Assembly (NCBI RefSeq): GCF_000003815.2
Contig: NC_049979.1
Location: 8,680,413 to 8,744,412, forward strand
Length of the DNA: 64,000 bases
DNA from: Branchiostoma floridae
Lineage: Eukaryota; Chordata; Leptocardii; Amphioxiformes; Branchiostomatidae
Reading direction: 5' to 3'
Shown: in pieces, positions 1-11,130 of the stretch
Position numbering within the stretch: the first letter of the stretch is position 1
Layout: each line of letters begins with the position of its first letter
Notes under the pieces: generated by a model
What the model was told of the DNA's origin: nothing
Seen by the model: only the letters and a program-made list of their open reading frames with translations
Database searches by the model: none
Program-made: the position numbers and the translations under genes

Positions 1-796
1 CACTGTCAAATCTCAGGTGCTTCTACTAAGGCCACCAATACAACTCACAAGGTCAGACTTCTCCACATATAGTCTTCTATACAACATGGCTTGTATGACA
101 GGTAATCGGTCAAAAAGAGAAGTTTGAAATATAACTGTATCCATTATTCAACCAGAATGGCATTGAACTATAAAGTAAAAAAAAACAAATGCTTTATTTA
201 TTTTTCATGTTCACATTGTTTAAATATGGAGTGAAGTATTGACTTAGGCATTTGAATGAAAAAAATGAAAAAAAAAACCTTGGGTGAGTTTTGTGCTTAG
301 ATATCCTAGGGTTAGTGTACTATGATACATGTATACTAGTTGGTATAGCCATAGGTATTCTGATGTCTCTGACTGATAGGTGATAGAGGATAATAAATTT
401 TGACACTAGAGTTTTGGCCAAAGTCTGAAAAAAAAATTAGATTAAAAAAAAAAGAAGACGAATATAATCCCTACCTACCCACCCTAATTTTGTCAGGATT
501 GAAACAGAAAACACAACATTTTTACCCTAGGCCCTACAATGTCACAGTTAAAATAGTTGTCAGTACAACCCGGTCCAAGGGTGACAATATTGAAAACGGA
601 AGAAAGAGAAGGGACAGCTCAGCTGGATGCTGAGCAGACAGAGGACATTGCTGCCCAGGCTGGCGTCGGCACAGTAGGGGGTGTTGCTCAGATACAAGAG
701 GAGGTGACTACAGGTGTCCCAACATGGCATGAGGAAGAGATGACAGCTTTACTATCAACTTTAATAATAATAATAATAATAATAGTGCTACTCTAA
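1..796. other. AT-rich flank with a coding-like fragment
   Basis: No gene can be supported here. From about 557 to 760 one + frame stays open and reads as an acidic, Ala/Gln/Glu-rich stretch (for example QLDAEQTEDIAAQAG), but I found no convincing splice sites, start or family match. It runs into a (TAA)n microsatellite at about 759-786, next to a transposon end at 797. It may be a fragment of a gene or mobile element. Confidence 0.25.
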
Positions 797-1549
797 GGTC
801 TGATTTAGACACATGTCGCTTTAACCGACCTGTGTCGGTTAACCGTCATATGACGCTTAACTGCCACGGGTCTAAAGAGGAAATAAGGGGTGTATGACGG
901 TATTTCCGCGAACCGACCTGAGCCACCTCTGGACCTGGTTCTGGGTCGGTTCAGTGGGGGCCCGTGACGGTTTCTCTCGTGTGTGAAGAGAAAGCGTCAC
1001 CGGTGACGATATACTAAAGGAGGTCGTGGATCATATAATAATGATATGCTAACGAGCCCGTATCAATGGAAACATGTTTTTCCTCATTCTAATCGTTTGA
1101 GACATTGAAAGTTGTCAAATTTTCCAAGTGGAATGGCCTGCAACCGGTGACTGTTTTGGTGTCCTCCTATGACCCTATCTATGTGCCCGGGTTGCGCTAC
1201 CATGCACCAGTGCGGCGAGAACAGAAGCTGAGTTCAAGCCTGGGCATTGCCCGTCTGCTCTGTACATATGCCTCATCCTCTTTGTTGCGTCTCATACGAA
1301 GGAAGATTGCGGGTAGTAAACATTAAAAACATAAACAGTATTTAGCAATTTTAGGTAGCTGTTGCGAGACGAAAATAAGCGTCATTTTGTTTTGCGCGCA
1401 AGTATCCTGCGCCACGGGCGGCCTGCAACGCTTCCTCCCGCCCGCACCGGTGTGTCTAAAGAGAACCGTCACCGAACCGACCTGTGTCGGTCAAGCGCCA
1501 TATGACGGTTAACCGACACAGGTCGGTCGACCTGTGTCTAAATCGGGCC
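797..1549. mobile_element. PIF/Harbinger-like nonautonomous element, 753 bp
   Basis: The ends are terminal inverted repeats of about 65 bp: the left end starts GGTCTGATTTAGACACA and the right end, reverse-complemented, starts GGCCCGATTTAGACACA. Inside the arms both carry CCGACCTGTGTCGGTTAACC followed by a CATATG block. The element is flanked by TAA at 794-796 and TAA at 1550-1552, the three-base target duplication typical of PIF/Harbinger transposons. No transposase-like reading frame is present, so it would move only with help from another element. The superfamily call rests on the duplication length and termini, not on a protein. Confidence 0.72.
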
Positions 1550-1552
1550 TAA

Positions 1553-3458
1553 GGAATTCGCTTTGTACTACGTTATCTCGCATGAAAATTATTTTCCTTA
1601 CTTTGAAATTGTTACATGATTGTTACAAAGAGGATCCATGGGCTGAGGCAAAAATGTACTGCAGACTTTATGTATAGTGACTGTGACAAACCTTTGGAAA
1701 TAGTCATCAACAGCTTCTACAGAGTGATGTCTCTGGTGGGTTTTCTTCATTTTCTTCTGTATGGGGAAAGTTGTATCAAATACATTCAACTAGATATGCA
1801 TCTTTTGGGTAACAATGTATTTTCATTTTCTATACATGTTTTAGTGAGATGTATGTCTGTTTAGATATCATAAAAAGAAAGAAAGAAGCAATGCAGTCAT
1901 TTACTAAATCAATCTAATCAGTGCCTACATATAAAATAGTGTCCATCTAGGATATATCCAGAAGAACCAGATAAAATGTTATAAACCATAATGTGTAATG
2001 AGAAGGGTTGAATCAGTTGATTACCAATTTAATCAGCTTTACAAGCTAATCAAGCTAATCAGGGAACTGATCAGGTATCTAGAGTCTTGTCAACATCTTC
2101 TACATACACAAATGAATCTGCACTTCCACTGTTACTATGAGTCCTATGTCATTGTTGTGGTAGTTGTCTTAACCATGTGCTTGCTATAAACAATGCACAA
2201 TTGAGAGTTGCTTACATTGATGAGCAAGCCAAGAACTCATCAAGACAATTGGAATATGTCATCTTGGAATATGTTATCATGTATCAGATAATCTAAATCA
2301 TACAATCAGAGCTTTGTTTTCTGATTTAAAGTATGGAATGAATCACAGATTATCCACGGAACAAGGCAATGAAAATTAATAAGTAAAATGACTTTAATGT
2401 ACCTGATAGTCTTGAGAATAGATGCTCATCAATGTATGTAGGGAAACCCTGTCAAGAGAAAATGGCAAATTGAAAGTCAGTCCCAAAGCTCACAAGAAAC
2501 GATTTGCAATGCTGCATTCAAATGCAACATGGCCATAACATACCTATTACCAATGAGGCTCTCCTTGTTACTTTTATACCTGGCCAAACACAAAGGAGCT
2601 ATTGACATGTAAACTAGAGTAATTAACTTGAAATGCAATTATCACCCCGTATCTCATTGCACTTTCAATGCAGATAAATACTGTTACACTGATTTTGACA
2701 GCGATAATGACAGAAAATATATCTTCTGGCAATTAAGTGTCATAATTATTATTCATTATAATTCAGTTTGTGACTGCCTTGTCAAAGACCACACAATGGG
2801 ATGATGATTATGATGATGATGAAATTATATACTAGTAAATTATTTGTGGCATGGCTTTCTCGCAAATATTTTGATCTGGAAGCTCAGCGCAACATCACCT
2901 GTAGTGCTGGGCTATCGCTGAAAACTCTTCACGCTCCCTGCCCTGCAGCCGCTTCAGAATCTCCTTGTATATTGCAAGCTTCATTTCTAGCTAGATATTT
3001 CCCCCTTTTGTCTACAGCAATATATCAAACCATTTGAAAACACAGATGCACGTCACTTCGAAAATGGCGGCCACCATCGTGGTAAATACCATACTTGTAC
3101 AGGGGGGTTCTTAGAATTTATTTCCTAAAATTCCAAGTTATGACAACTAATATACATAGTCAAAGAACAATTTAAAAGTGATTCTTAAGATACCACGAAT
3201 ATATCATATTTAAATTGTTGACCTCTTTGGTGTATGAAATCAGTTTCTTAGAAATATACTTCACTTATGATAATGGTTTTGTCTGACCGTAGTGCACGCT
3301 GGGACTTTTCATCAACCAATGAGAGCTCTGCTTGGCGCGCCTTTCAAAGCAGCGGCCATTTTGTACAAAAATGTGTGAGAATTTGGTTGTCTGAATTCCT
3401 TTGTTTTACTCATCAGTGGGATGAGCTTGTTGTTATGAGTCTAACAAATTTCTATTCT
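1553..3458. other. Intergenic DNA upstream of ETAA1
   Basis: No gene is supported between the transposon and ETAA1. Simple features are a GAT/GATGAT microsatellite near 2801-2822 and the ETAA1 promoter region near 3060-3460, listed separately. Confidence 0.5.
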
Positions 3459-3570
3459 ATGACGAAAAGAACGCATACGCGACGTCAAAAGACGCCCAAG
3501 TCCCGCAGAAAACGGTCGGCGATCGATGGTAAGTTATGTTTTTCATGGGCCATGATGGATGTTTGGCGCG
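3061..3570 (+). promoter_or_regulatory. ETAA1 promoter region (YY1-, CCAAT- and E2F-like motifs)
   Basis: Upstream of the ETAA1 start there is AAAATGGCGGCC at 3061-3072 and GGCCATTTTG (reverse orientation) at about 3353-3363, both matching the YY1 core. A CCAAT box lies near 3315-3320, a GGCGCGCC block near 3334-3341, and an exact E2F-type TTTGGCGC at 3562-3569 in the start of intron 1. There is no TATA box. The motifs are seen directly; that these factors bind is inference. Confidence 0.4.
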
Positions 3571-6500
3571 CAACCGCTTTTAAAAAACCATTTTGTTCAG
3601 CTGTCATAGCATGTAGCAGTGTTTAAAATCGACGTCGTGTTTTGTATAAATGTATCTGTCAAACTAGACTAGAGATTTGTCCGTTAATGTAGGGGGAAAA
3701 TACGTAGTACGGTACCCGTGACATATATAAGAAGAACATGCCCTTTGCATGGTGTTATCAGCTAGGGGCGTTACTCAAATTGCCCCCCCCCCCCCTCGTC
3801 GAAAATATGGACAAATTGGGTTTGTCTATTGTCTCCCTATTCTGTGTACATAATTTTTGTTTTTACTGTTTCTGCAACTCAGTTCCGAATTTAAAGTCTA
3901 GGATACAGACAGTTACATGTATCAGAATGTTTTGGCACCTGACAGTTTGGCCCCAGACCTAGGAAATAATGTAGTGACTCTTGGCATACTAACCTTGACC
4001 TAACACGGTGCCCAACCTGAGACAGGATATTCTAATACACACTTCTGCATCCTTGAGACGTATAACATGTTTGACAAAGGCCACAGCTCATGGTGTTACC
4101 CTTGTCATATGTATTTATATGCTAATTTTGCCCTGCAGGTGACAGGTCTCCCCTGCACCCCCGGTCTCCAGGCGACATGTTGGGAAGCCAGGTCATGGCG
4201 CTGTCTCAGAGTGAGTCTGAACCTGAGGTGAGATGGGACAACAACTCCCCCTCCCCACGGCGCATCATGCAACTCAGTAAGTACAGTACTGCTGCCCTCA
4301 TCAGGTCATTATGTCATGTGAATGTCATCTATCAGTATCATAGTATCAACATACATAATGTTGGCACTAGAGGAGCAGCTGCTTTGTTCCCCAAAATTGA
4401 AAAAAATTATACAATTTTAATCTAAGGAAAGTTTCAAGCCATTGGAAACCTGAGTGTCTGAGATGGAGAATTTTAGGATGGTACATATTAACATGTAATG
4501 TCAGGTGACTCAGGTCTGTTAGGATTTCTTGAAATAAGATTAAAGAAAACTCATGTGTTTGTGGGAGGAAATGTCATTGGCAGAAAGGCCTGGCATTGCT
4601 CTACCAATGTACTTGTAAGGATATTGTTCCTTGTTGTTAAAAGAGTTTTCTGTCCATGTACGTACAGCACGACTAAAGCCAAATGGACCAGGTGCAGACT
4701 TGTCAGACATCGTGAAGAGGCTGGCATGTGGGGTGAGTACAAGTACAACTTACTTCTTTATAACAAGGCTAAAACACAAATGTAACTGGTAAGTGCGTCA
4801 TTTCTACCCCAGAGATATTGCTGACACAAATGCATTTGTGCCATTCTGATTCTTTCCAGGATGATGAGATCTCCCCCTCCCCACCTCTGCTGGGACTGTG
4901 GATGGACAAAACTGGACCCAGCTGTGTCCAGAGGCAGATAGTCAGCCCTGTAAGGCCTCCTGTCAGAAAAACAAGGTCAGTGCTACATGACACATGTGTA
5001 AATTCTAGTAGCAGTTGGTCAGGACAATATCAATTGGTGTAATCACTTTAGCATGTTTTCATTGATAAAGGACGGTTTGGTTATTCAAACCAGTAGGGTT
5101 TAGAAATGACTTTTTTCATTCATACCCAGATCAGGATGTGATAAAGTACTAAAACATGTTTGTGGATGCATTTCTGATATACTATCAATTTGTAACTCTA
5201 AAATAAAATAGGGAATTAAAAAAAAAAACTGTATCCTGTAGAAAAATATTGTAGAGATATCCAGTGCCCTATCAAATATGGAAGATTAAACTGCAAGGTG
5301 CAGTGTTGCAAGTAACACTACAAACTTCATGATGTATCCAATTGAATAACAAATTGAAATGTGGAGCTTTCAACATGATGCATTTGAAGACATCCAGTGT
5401 TTCATACTTTTGTACCAATTTCTCATTAGGTGAACTAAGCTGTACTAACTGAAATATTGTATTACCTCCGTGTAGGAGGAGACGTGTGGGAGGGCTGACA
5501 GCGGAGGCAGAGCAGGAGCTGCGCAGGTTGGCTGCAGGGCTGAACAACCCGGTCAGGAACAGATATGGTGAGATGTGCTAGTAAAACATACCCTAAATGT
5601 TGCTCAAGAGCTCAATAGTTTTTGAGACATTTTATCTACATTGAAAGATGTGGTAAGAAGTTGCATTGATGTGATGTCATCACAGCATGACAGTGACATG
5701 TATTCTAACAGCATTTCTTTATGTTGTGTGTAGAAAATGGCGACAAGGAGGAACCACCAAAGCCATCTGCGTCCTGTAGCACAGCAGACGGTGTCCCCAT
5801 GTCACAGAGGATCTCCCAGCATTCTTCTGAAGGAGGCGACATCCCAGAGTCCTTCACTCTGTTTGACGAGCCCACCCAGCACACAGACACCTCCAGCCAG
5901 AGATCGGAGACCAGGCTGTCCCCGGCTTCAACAAAAGTTACAGAAATGGATAAGGACGTAGAGCAAAGCGATGCTAACACAGAAGACAGCCTGCTTGCGC
6001 TCTGGGAGGATGACGACCTTTTCGAAAACGACTCCTTTGTCAGAATTGCCACCCAGTTTCCCACCGGTGCAGAGCCGGATTTCAAGAGCCCGCCCCGGTC
6101 AAGCAAGAGGAAGAGCCTGGCAACAAGTACTCCACTACCTACCAAACATGCTAGGTATGACACTGCTGCAAGAGAGACGTCACAAGCCGCAATAGGACAA
6201 GAAAGGAGGTCTGCAGGGAAAAGTTCATTGATGGAGGAAGGTGGGAAAAAGCATCATTTCGCTGCACAGATAAAGGACATACCTGTTAGTGGGAAAAACG
6301 TATACCCACAAAGTCAGAGAGTACAACATGGTTGTATTACAGGAATGACTCTGCTAAAGGAAAAGGCAAATGAGGAAAAGTGTGAAAGTTCTGGGCACAG
6401 AGGAATGGGATCATACAGAGGACCATCACAAGGACAGGACAACAACAAAACATCCATGGTTACAAGGTCTAACACACACAGATTTAGAAAGCCGACACAA

Positions 6501-9370
6501 GTAAACCAAAACAACAAGCCATACATGGACTCATCTGGCAAGTATAACTTCAAACCGTCACAGAGGCCTAGTACTAGTGGTACGAATGTGGAAGGTAAAG
6601 CACCAGGTAGACTGTACAATAGCCATAATTGGAGCACCACAAGTGGTAGCTGTAACCTTGCAACAAAGAATATTGCACATACTGTATCCAGACAAGCTGT
6701 GAAGGTCCCTGCCAGTACACCAACAAGTGTAGTGAAAGAGGTGGTTTCAAAAGACACTGAACTACTAGTACATGTATGTGACACCAGCATTCCGGATGAT
6801 GTCCTGCTATCCCTAGCAGAGCCAGATGACTTTTTTGACACGTCAGGTACACTCAGTCCATCCAGTACCTTCCCAACACAGATCCTGCCATCTCCCAAGA
6901 CAGCACCAGTGGCACCTCCGCCCAAGAGGTCTGACCTTTTGACAAACAAGGGGATCACACAGAACACTACTGCCATTACCACATCATCCTCTGGAACCCA
7001 GAACAAGCATCATTTTACCAAGCTGCAACCAGCAGTGACAACCCAGGCAACCTGTACCAATGCCAATACCACAACCACTAGTGCGCCAAGACACACTGAA
7101 AGGTCCAGGAGTACCTTTACAAGCAACACCACCTCAACGTCAGATAGAACTGCACATGCAAGCTTGAGTAAGAGATCTGTTAGCATACATGTAGCAGCCA
7201 CAGTGCCCTCAGCATCGACATCAGTGTCAAACGGAACAACATACCCAAGTGTGGGTAGGAAAGCCATGAATGTGACAAGCACAGTGGCTTCATCAAAATC
7301 ATTCAGCTCCAAGGTGCAATCGAAGCCATACATGCAGACAAGAGCAGTGTCTGCTACAGTTACAGGGTCCGTCCAAGGAACCTCACGGCCACAGAGGGGG
7401 CGAAGCATCAGTGAATGTGAGAAGTCGGTGCAGGATGGAGGTGGGCAGAAGGATGACTTCCCTTCAGGTGATGATGATGATCTGCTCCTGCAAGCTGTGC
7501 TGTCACAGGAGGGACTGCAAGGTATGTCTACATCAAACACATGTCAAAAATAGATCATAGATGCCAGCTTGTAAATACAACATGCAAACACAATAGATGA
7601 TTAATACATGAACTTAGAAGAGAAGCCTTTCTATACAGTATACATGGAGCATCTGGAAGTAATGTACAAATCTGATGTAGTAGTTCAAGTACATTTGTAA
7701 ACATGAGATATGAATGTACTTGGATCAGCTGATAATTGATGGTCATGTTGTAAGTCATTTACAATTTTTTGTACCTGGTAACCAAAGGTGACTCGGAATT
7801 ATATAGATAAAGTGTAGATTGTTTTGTAGAGGTACAAATATTTATTCCTGTTTCAGAAACTAAGGCCATACCAATTTAATTAGTTGGTTCTCGGATATTT
7901 TCCTAAAAAAATTGAAGCGACAGGGCGAAAAAAAAAAAAAAAAAACTTGCAACAAGTCTGGGTTCAGGTCCAGGCTGGTTAGTCCAGACCTGAACCCATG
8001 GTATACGTGTGCTAGAAATAGTTATTATTAATAATCAATTAAAATTACATGCAAAATTGCATGTTGGCATAAATTTGTACAATATACATTAAATTATGTA
8101 CAGTTGCTACAGTAAACAGAAATGTTCACAAAACATTCTCAAATAGACCAATATAGTATTTTTACAAAGATGCAATGACAACAACAAACATTATTTAAGT
8201 TTGCCTCTAGAAATAAAATACCATTGCTGGAAGACTTGTTTGCTCTCTGAGTTGATAAGAATCTGTCTATCCAACTTCCAAGGCTCTAAATACATTTCAT
8301 GGTCAACTGGTGCAAATTGGAAACAAAATTACAAATACTTCCACTCCCCAAAAATACATGAACAAGCCAAAGTACTTTTTTTGTTACATGTACAATTATT
8401 TGTTGACAAATAATTAAGATGCAGTTTGATTAAACTTCCTTAGAAAAACCTAATGTTACATGCAATCACTGAAATCAGCACTGAAATGGTACTACATGTA
8501 TCTAGCCAAATCTGCAGTTCCACTAGAAACAGCGTGGGGGCGCTTTTTTGACTTGCAGGGTCAAAACAAAGCTGAAGAAGAAAGATGGCCGCCCGGGAAA
8601 ATGTCCGACTTCATTTTCATCTCCATTTGGAAGGCTTTGGGCATTTCAGGCATATCAAAACATGTTGGTTATGGAGGTACAAGAGTGAAAAAGTATTGGT
8701 GATTTATTGAGTTGTTTGTTTGGGTGCCGATTTCTGTGTTTCAATTGAAAATTTGCATGTGAAAGTGTGTGTGAGAGAGAGCACATGCTCAGCTGAACTT
8801 CTGGTTCTGCTACGTTATGTTATGCCCATGTGTATCTCATTTTACGATGATTTATTTGTTCCTAAATATACTTTGCAACAAAAAAGATATGAATCAATTT
8901 GTAACAAAGGACTTGGGGTGAGAAAAAGTAAATGCACTGGTACTTTCCAGACGTTCTGTTTCTCTAACGGAACCAAAGTTTTGCAGCACGATTTTTTTAC
9001 TGAACGGAATTTTTTTTTTTTTTTAAATTGGGAAAATTTGAAGCGGCGATTCCGAGAACCAACTAATTAAATTGGTGTGGCCTAATGAGCTTTATTCCAT
9101 GTATCAGATGGAGCCAGACCCCTCCCACCCGTGGCGGAGGACCCTCCCACCCAGTGCTCACCTGAAGAGATTGAGCGTAAGAAGCAGCAGGCCCTGGAGC
9201 GACGGAAGAAGAAGCTTCAGCTGGGGACACAGGTCCAGCCTCCCAGGAGGAACCCGGCCTCCAGCAGGCTACAGAGGAGTAAGAGCTGTAACGTTCTGAC
9301 AAGCCGTGGTGGTGCCCAGAATACAAGCAGGAATGGCCCTTCAATGTCACAGAGGAACACTAGAAGATAG
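3459..9370 (+). CDS. ETAA1: ETAA1, ATR-kinase activator
   Basis: Exons: 3459-3528, 4139-4276, 4668-4732, 4860-4975, 5476-5567, 5734-7521, 9108-9370 (2532 nt, 843 residues; human ETAA1 is about 926). ETAA1 is recruited to stalled replication forks by RPA and switches on the ATR-ATRIP kinase. Residue W56 sits in EVRWDNNSPSP, matching the conserved Trp region of the human ATR-activation domain. It is followed by an ISEIV-like segment (ADLSDIVKRLACG) and SPPLLGLWMDK, both family signatures. The large exon 6 is Ser/Thr-rich and mostly disordered, with acidic patches such as LWEDDDLFENDSF. The C-terminal exon carries CSPEEIERKKQQALERR (about 773-789), the RPA32-binding helix type also found in TIPIN, UNG2 and SMARCAL1. 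The start is uncertain: an in-frame ATG at 3435 has a better -3 base. Intron 6 holds a transposon. Confidence 0.9.
7864..9082. mobile_element. PIF/Harbinger-like element in ETAA1 intron 6, 1219 bp
   Basis: The terminal inverted repeats begin GGCCATACCAATTTAATTAG on the left and, reverse-complemented, GGCCACACCAATTTAATTAG on the right, continuing through GTTGGTTCTCGGA. Both ends are flanked by TAA (7861-7863 and 9083-9085), which fits PIF/Harbinger target duplication. Long A and T runs lie just inside each arm (about 7930-7947 and 9009-9024). No transposase frame is present. The right end stops 25 bases before the first base of the last ETAA1 exon, so the element sits where a branch point would normally be. 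Confidence 0.78.
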
Positions 9371-11130
9371 GCACAGAATGTTACGGATATGTATTGTGGA
9401 ACAGCAGAAAGGGGTTATAATCCTATTGGGATTGTAACTTGTGCCCAGTATCTCATGGAGAATGCAAAGAGGTACATATGCCATTGCAACATTTAAAAAA
9501 AGACAGAGAACACAACAAGGCTATGGGTTAAGATAGCCATGCCATAAGTCTGTTCTCAGCTTATGTTGGAAGAACTCAGTGTACATTTCACTTTTCTAAC
9601 TCTTCCAAGCTTTTACACTTATGGTACAAGGACTACTGCTCTCCAACAAAGTTGAATTTTAGCCTAGCTTCAGAAAAAATAAACGATCAGACACACATTC
9701 GCAATTGTGCAAAATGATTATTTATTGCAATCCTCAATTTGAGTATGTTATTCAACACTGTTGGTCAATAGTCTAAATATGCCTCGTTATAACATGTTCT
9801 GTATAGTTCTGTATTCTACACAGGAATCAGGGCAGATATGGAATAAGGTAATTGCAATACCCAGTATTTGATCAAACTGTTGCCGTAGACATAATTGAGC
9901 AATAAGATGATGAGGTCATTTTATCCTTTGGCGTCCTAATGAATTACATCAATTTACAATGAGAAAAAAGTGTGAGATGATGTACCTACTGTATGTTGTA
10001 CTGGTTGTCTGAAGAAGACAATGAAATACTAGTAGTCTTACTGTGTTTGTTTTAATTTGCCAGTTTTCTGTAAACCATTTACAGTTTCAATTTATTTTCA
10101 TCGAAATAGCCTTAAGCGAAGACAAGTATACTAGTAGTTAATTTCTTGCAGACTGTAGAGTTATGGACTTATGGTGTCCTCTTTCATTTGAAAAAGTGCT
10201 TTATATGCTTGCTATCTGTTCCCTAACCATACTCTTATTGGTACTACATGTAGATGCTCATTATGTAAAGAGTTTTATTGTCAGCTTGTAGCAAAATGGG
10301 ATTTGGATGAGTGATGCAAGGAAAGAAAACATTTTCATGGCTCTTGAATGTCAGTGATCAGTATGGATAGGAAGCTGAGTTTCCTAATTTTGCAAGATGA
10401 AGAGTTTATTTCACTTTTTTCTGTCCAAATGATAGGCTGTGTATATTGAATGTAATCTTTAGTACATTTCTTTATGTTGTACCTCACTCCCTTACACATG
10501 TACTGTCTGTGTAGTAGAGTGTACAAAATGAAATGTACAATAATGTTGCTCTAGGTAGTAGTGATGGTATTATATATATATATATTGTCAAGTCAATGCA
10601 ATAAACATCATGAACCAAGTCATCTGCAGTTCATGTGTATTCATCAATTGTGCTACCTTATCTGCCATGGTCTCCTTGTCCTATGATGGAGGAGAAAAAT
10701 AGACCAGAAGGTTAGGGAGAGGGACTTTGTTACTGTATTATAGCAAACAGTACTTGATTAGATTTTAGCAACGTAGAACATTTGAATGCATTTTGAGCTT
10801 CTTTCAGAAGATCAAACGGTAAAGGAAATAAGTTAGGAATATTTACAATCAAGAGGAAGTCGCATCAAAGGTAAAATCAAGATGAGCCATGCCTCTAAAA
10901 GCATTCCTCTATTGTTAACTAGTCTGGAATACAGTATACAGCTATTGTTGATAGGGTAGAGACCATTGGCAGCGCACTAAAGCTGATAAGACTGGCGTTC
11001 CCTCCCTCTTGCCTTTTGGTAGAGTCTGTCCAGACTATTTTGAATAGCTCACTGTCCGTGTGACCGTTGGTAAACATGACCTTCGCGTTCTGCCCTGCCC
11101 GTTCAGTACTTGAGCACGGCCGCGTGCAGT
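9371..11130 (+). other. ETAA1 3' UTR and intergenic DNA
   Basis: Two AATAAA polyadenylation signals follow the ETAA1 stop, at 9679-9684 and 10600-10605, so the 3' UTR may be about 0.3 or 1.25 kb long. A (TA)n run lies at about 10571-10585. Nothing else coding is supported before the next gene begins at 11131. Confidence 0.45.

Noticed and set aside
557-796. Possible small gene or exon ending in an Ile run
   Set aside because: The Ile run is a translated (TAA)n/(ATA)n microsatellite, and no splice sites or homology support it. It is kept only as a coding-like fragment.
6314-7540. Long open frames on the minus strand opposite the large ETAA1 exon
   Set aside because: They are antisense shadows of a Ser/Thr-rich coding exon and show no family motifs or start context.
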